From NCBI GenBank assembly GCA_047967505.1, contig CM106541.1: DNA of 64,000 nt; one strand, 5' to 3'. Shown piece by piece: positions 58,301 through 61,300 of the stretch (its first letter is position 1; each line of letters opens with the position of its first letter). The stretch comes from Dipteris shenzhenensis (Eukaryota > Polypodiophyta > Polypodiopsida > Gleicheniales). The notes below the pieces were generated by a model. That model was not told the DNA's origin, made no database searches, and was given only the letters and a program-made list of their open reading frames with translations. A program made the translations under genes and the position numbers.

Positions 58301-61300
58301 CTGCATATAGGACTGTTTGCACCACATAAGCATCAAATAAAATCCGTCCGATGCTCCATCTCTTAGTGTCACTATTTCTGCAATCATTTTCAAAATGATA
58401 ATATTTTCCCCACCCGGCATCAATCCTTCTGTGGACACAATCATTCCATCTATGATTTGCTGGCACATCTATTCCCAGGTATTTGAATGTGTTTACTCTC
58501 TCGATTTCCTGCTCATTGTACATAATACTTGGGGTGTTTGCAGGCTGCTTAGTTTTTACTATCATCATTTTAGTTTTAGTGACATTTACCATGAGGCCGC
58601 TCTCTGCACAAAACTTGTGTAGAATGTGCATCATCCGCTGCATATTTTCTGCTGTGTATGAGAAAAAGACAACATCATCTGCATATAACAACAGTAGTAC
58701 GGTGCATGCACAGATTTGGGGGCTCTCTAGTTGCTGCTCTTGCATCATTTCTTTGACCAACTCCTCCAATCTGTCAATACATAGTCCAAATAATGTTGGT
58801 GACAGAGGGCAACCTTGTTTAACCCCCATATTACTATGGAATGTAGTTGACAATCCGTTTCTACCTTTGAGTTGGCAAGTTACTCTCTCATATAATCTGA
58901 AGACTGCTATTTTCAAGTGATTTGGCACTCTTAAGTAGCCCATTCTATCCCACAAATTGTTTCTAGGCACTGTGTCAAATGCCTTCTTAAAATCTATGAA
59001 GCAACAATAGAGAGGCTTTCCTTGTAGCCGGCTCTCTTCCATTAGAACCCGTAATGTGACCTAGTGATCCACAGTGCTATGGTTTCTTCGAAAACCAGCT
59101 TGTCCAATGGCCCTCTTTCCATTCAGTTCTGCCCATAGACTAAGTTCTATCTCAACGATTGTGCTAAAGAGCTTGGCCATGGTGGATCCCACCATAATGG
59201 TTCTATAGTTGGAAAGCTGGTTACGATCCCCACCTTTATATATTGGTTTCACCCAATTTTCTTGCCACTCTGGGGGGAAACCATTAGCAATTGCATCATT
59301 AAGCAAAGAAACTAGGCAAATTCGTGTGTAGTCACCTGCCCATTTTAGTAGCTCAGCCTTTATATGCAATGTGTCATCTGCTTTTCCATTGGCCATTTTC
59401 TTCAGGCCCTCATTCACATCGTCCACACAGAAAATATGTGGGCCCTTGTAGTGAGCTATGTCTGTGGACATAGGTCAGGCATGTGGGTGGGTGTAGAGTT
59501 GCTTGGCATATTGGAGCATTTCTTCATCTGTGAAATCTCCCATGATTTCTTTTGATCTCTCTTTAGTTTGCCTCCACGTTCCTCTCGGGTTCTTAGCAAA
59601 CTCAATGGCATCTTTCCACTCTCTGTCTAGCTGATATTTCCTCTTTTTTCTCCGAGTGAGTGCATGAAAGTGTTTTTCAGCCTCTTTACGTTGCATGTCA
59701 TTTGGCATCTGTTTAATTTTCAGCCTGGCTTTTATGCATTCATCATCAAACCATTTGTTTTGTGGTAAGCCCTTCGTGCATACTCTCTTGATCTTTTTTT
59801 GACCCATGACTGTATGTGCAGCTGAGAGTAAAGTCTCTTTCATCTCGCTCCAGTTCAGCCTGCAAACCTCCTTAATAAGAGCATCGGTAGTGTCCACATA
59901 CTTCTCCCTCTTGTCTATGTCCATACGAAAAGACCAATTCTTTGCTGCATGGACTGGAGTTTCTGCCAAATGGGGTATGTGCATTTTGAGATAAAGGGGA
60001 GTATGATCTGATTCTCGATACTTTGGGCCAATTATATAATCATGTACCAAATTTACTGCATCAAGTGAAATTAAAGCATAATCTACCACACTTGATCCTC
60101 CACTAGCTAGAAAGCATGTGGGAACTCTTGTATGTGGAAAGAGGTCTGATCCATTCAGCACAATCATATGAAGCCCATTCACTAGGCTTGTCAATGCCTC
60201 TCCATGTGCATTTACTTCCTTGTCCTCCGAGTGTCTGTGCCACTTGGGGTCTATCTCAATTTCTTTGACTTTGTCATATTCATGCCCTGTAAGTGACTGA
60301 AACTGGGTGTCCCCAATGCGTGCATTCATGTCTCCTAGAATCAATACTCTCCCCTTGGCATTGAATTCCACCAAATCTGAGCACAAGTCTCTGTATGGAT
60401 CTGATGCATCTCTATCATAGCGTTGATAGTACGTCGACCCTAAGTGCGGTATGTAGCACCCAACTATGTAAAGTGGTAGGGGCTCTGCTTTCACCATGAT
60501 CCAGATGAACCGTTTATGAGGGTCATCTTTGCATATGCTTATATTATCTCGTAAGTGTTCTTTGTATAGGCATGCAACTCCTCCTTGCCCTCTTGTACCG
60601 GTGTGTGTTTGGCATATTGAATGTGTTACATATCCATTGATTGGAGGTAGTCTGTGCGTATCCCTCTCCCATGTCTCTGCAAGAAAGACTACATCTGCAT
60701 CCTCAAGCACATCATTAAGGCCTGCCCCCTTCTGCCAGGGGAAACCTCTGCAATTCCAAAACATTACTTTGATTTCCTTCTAGGTCCCATGAGCCGCGTA
60801 TCCCTAGAGGGTGGTGTCCTCTTTTGCCTCTTGTCTCTTCTTGCGTGCTTCGTAGGATTGGCGTCTTTCGGCTTGTTGCTTGGGCGTTCTATCTTCAGTG
60901 ATGAAGTAAGAGGTTCCTCGTAGGTATATCCTGCTGTTATCTAATATAATTGTTCTTTTCCTTGCATCCATCATTGTGCATACAATTGCCCGGTGGTAGT
61001 CTTTCTCTTCCTTTTTCTTGCTGACCCTGTGTGCTCCAAAAATAGTCACATCCTGCATAGCAAAATGCTCCTGAAAGAAATCTGTAATTTCCTTGGCTAG
61101 TGACAGGGGTGTTTCTGCACCCTTTTCTGTCATACCTCGTATGACTATATTTTGTGCTCTTTTCTCCCTTTCAATGCATTCTTTTGCATCTATCCCTTGC
61201 TCAATATGCACCTCTTTGTTACTAATTTCCTGATTGCTTCCATGCCCCTCTGTATTTGCACCCTTGGCTATCTCAACCCAAGTAACAGAATGCATCCCTT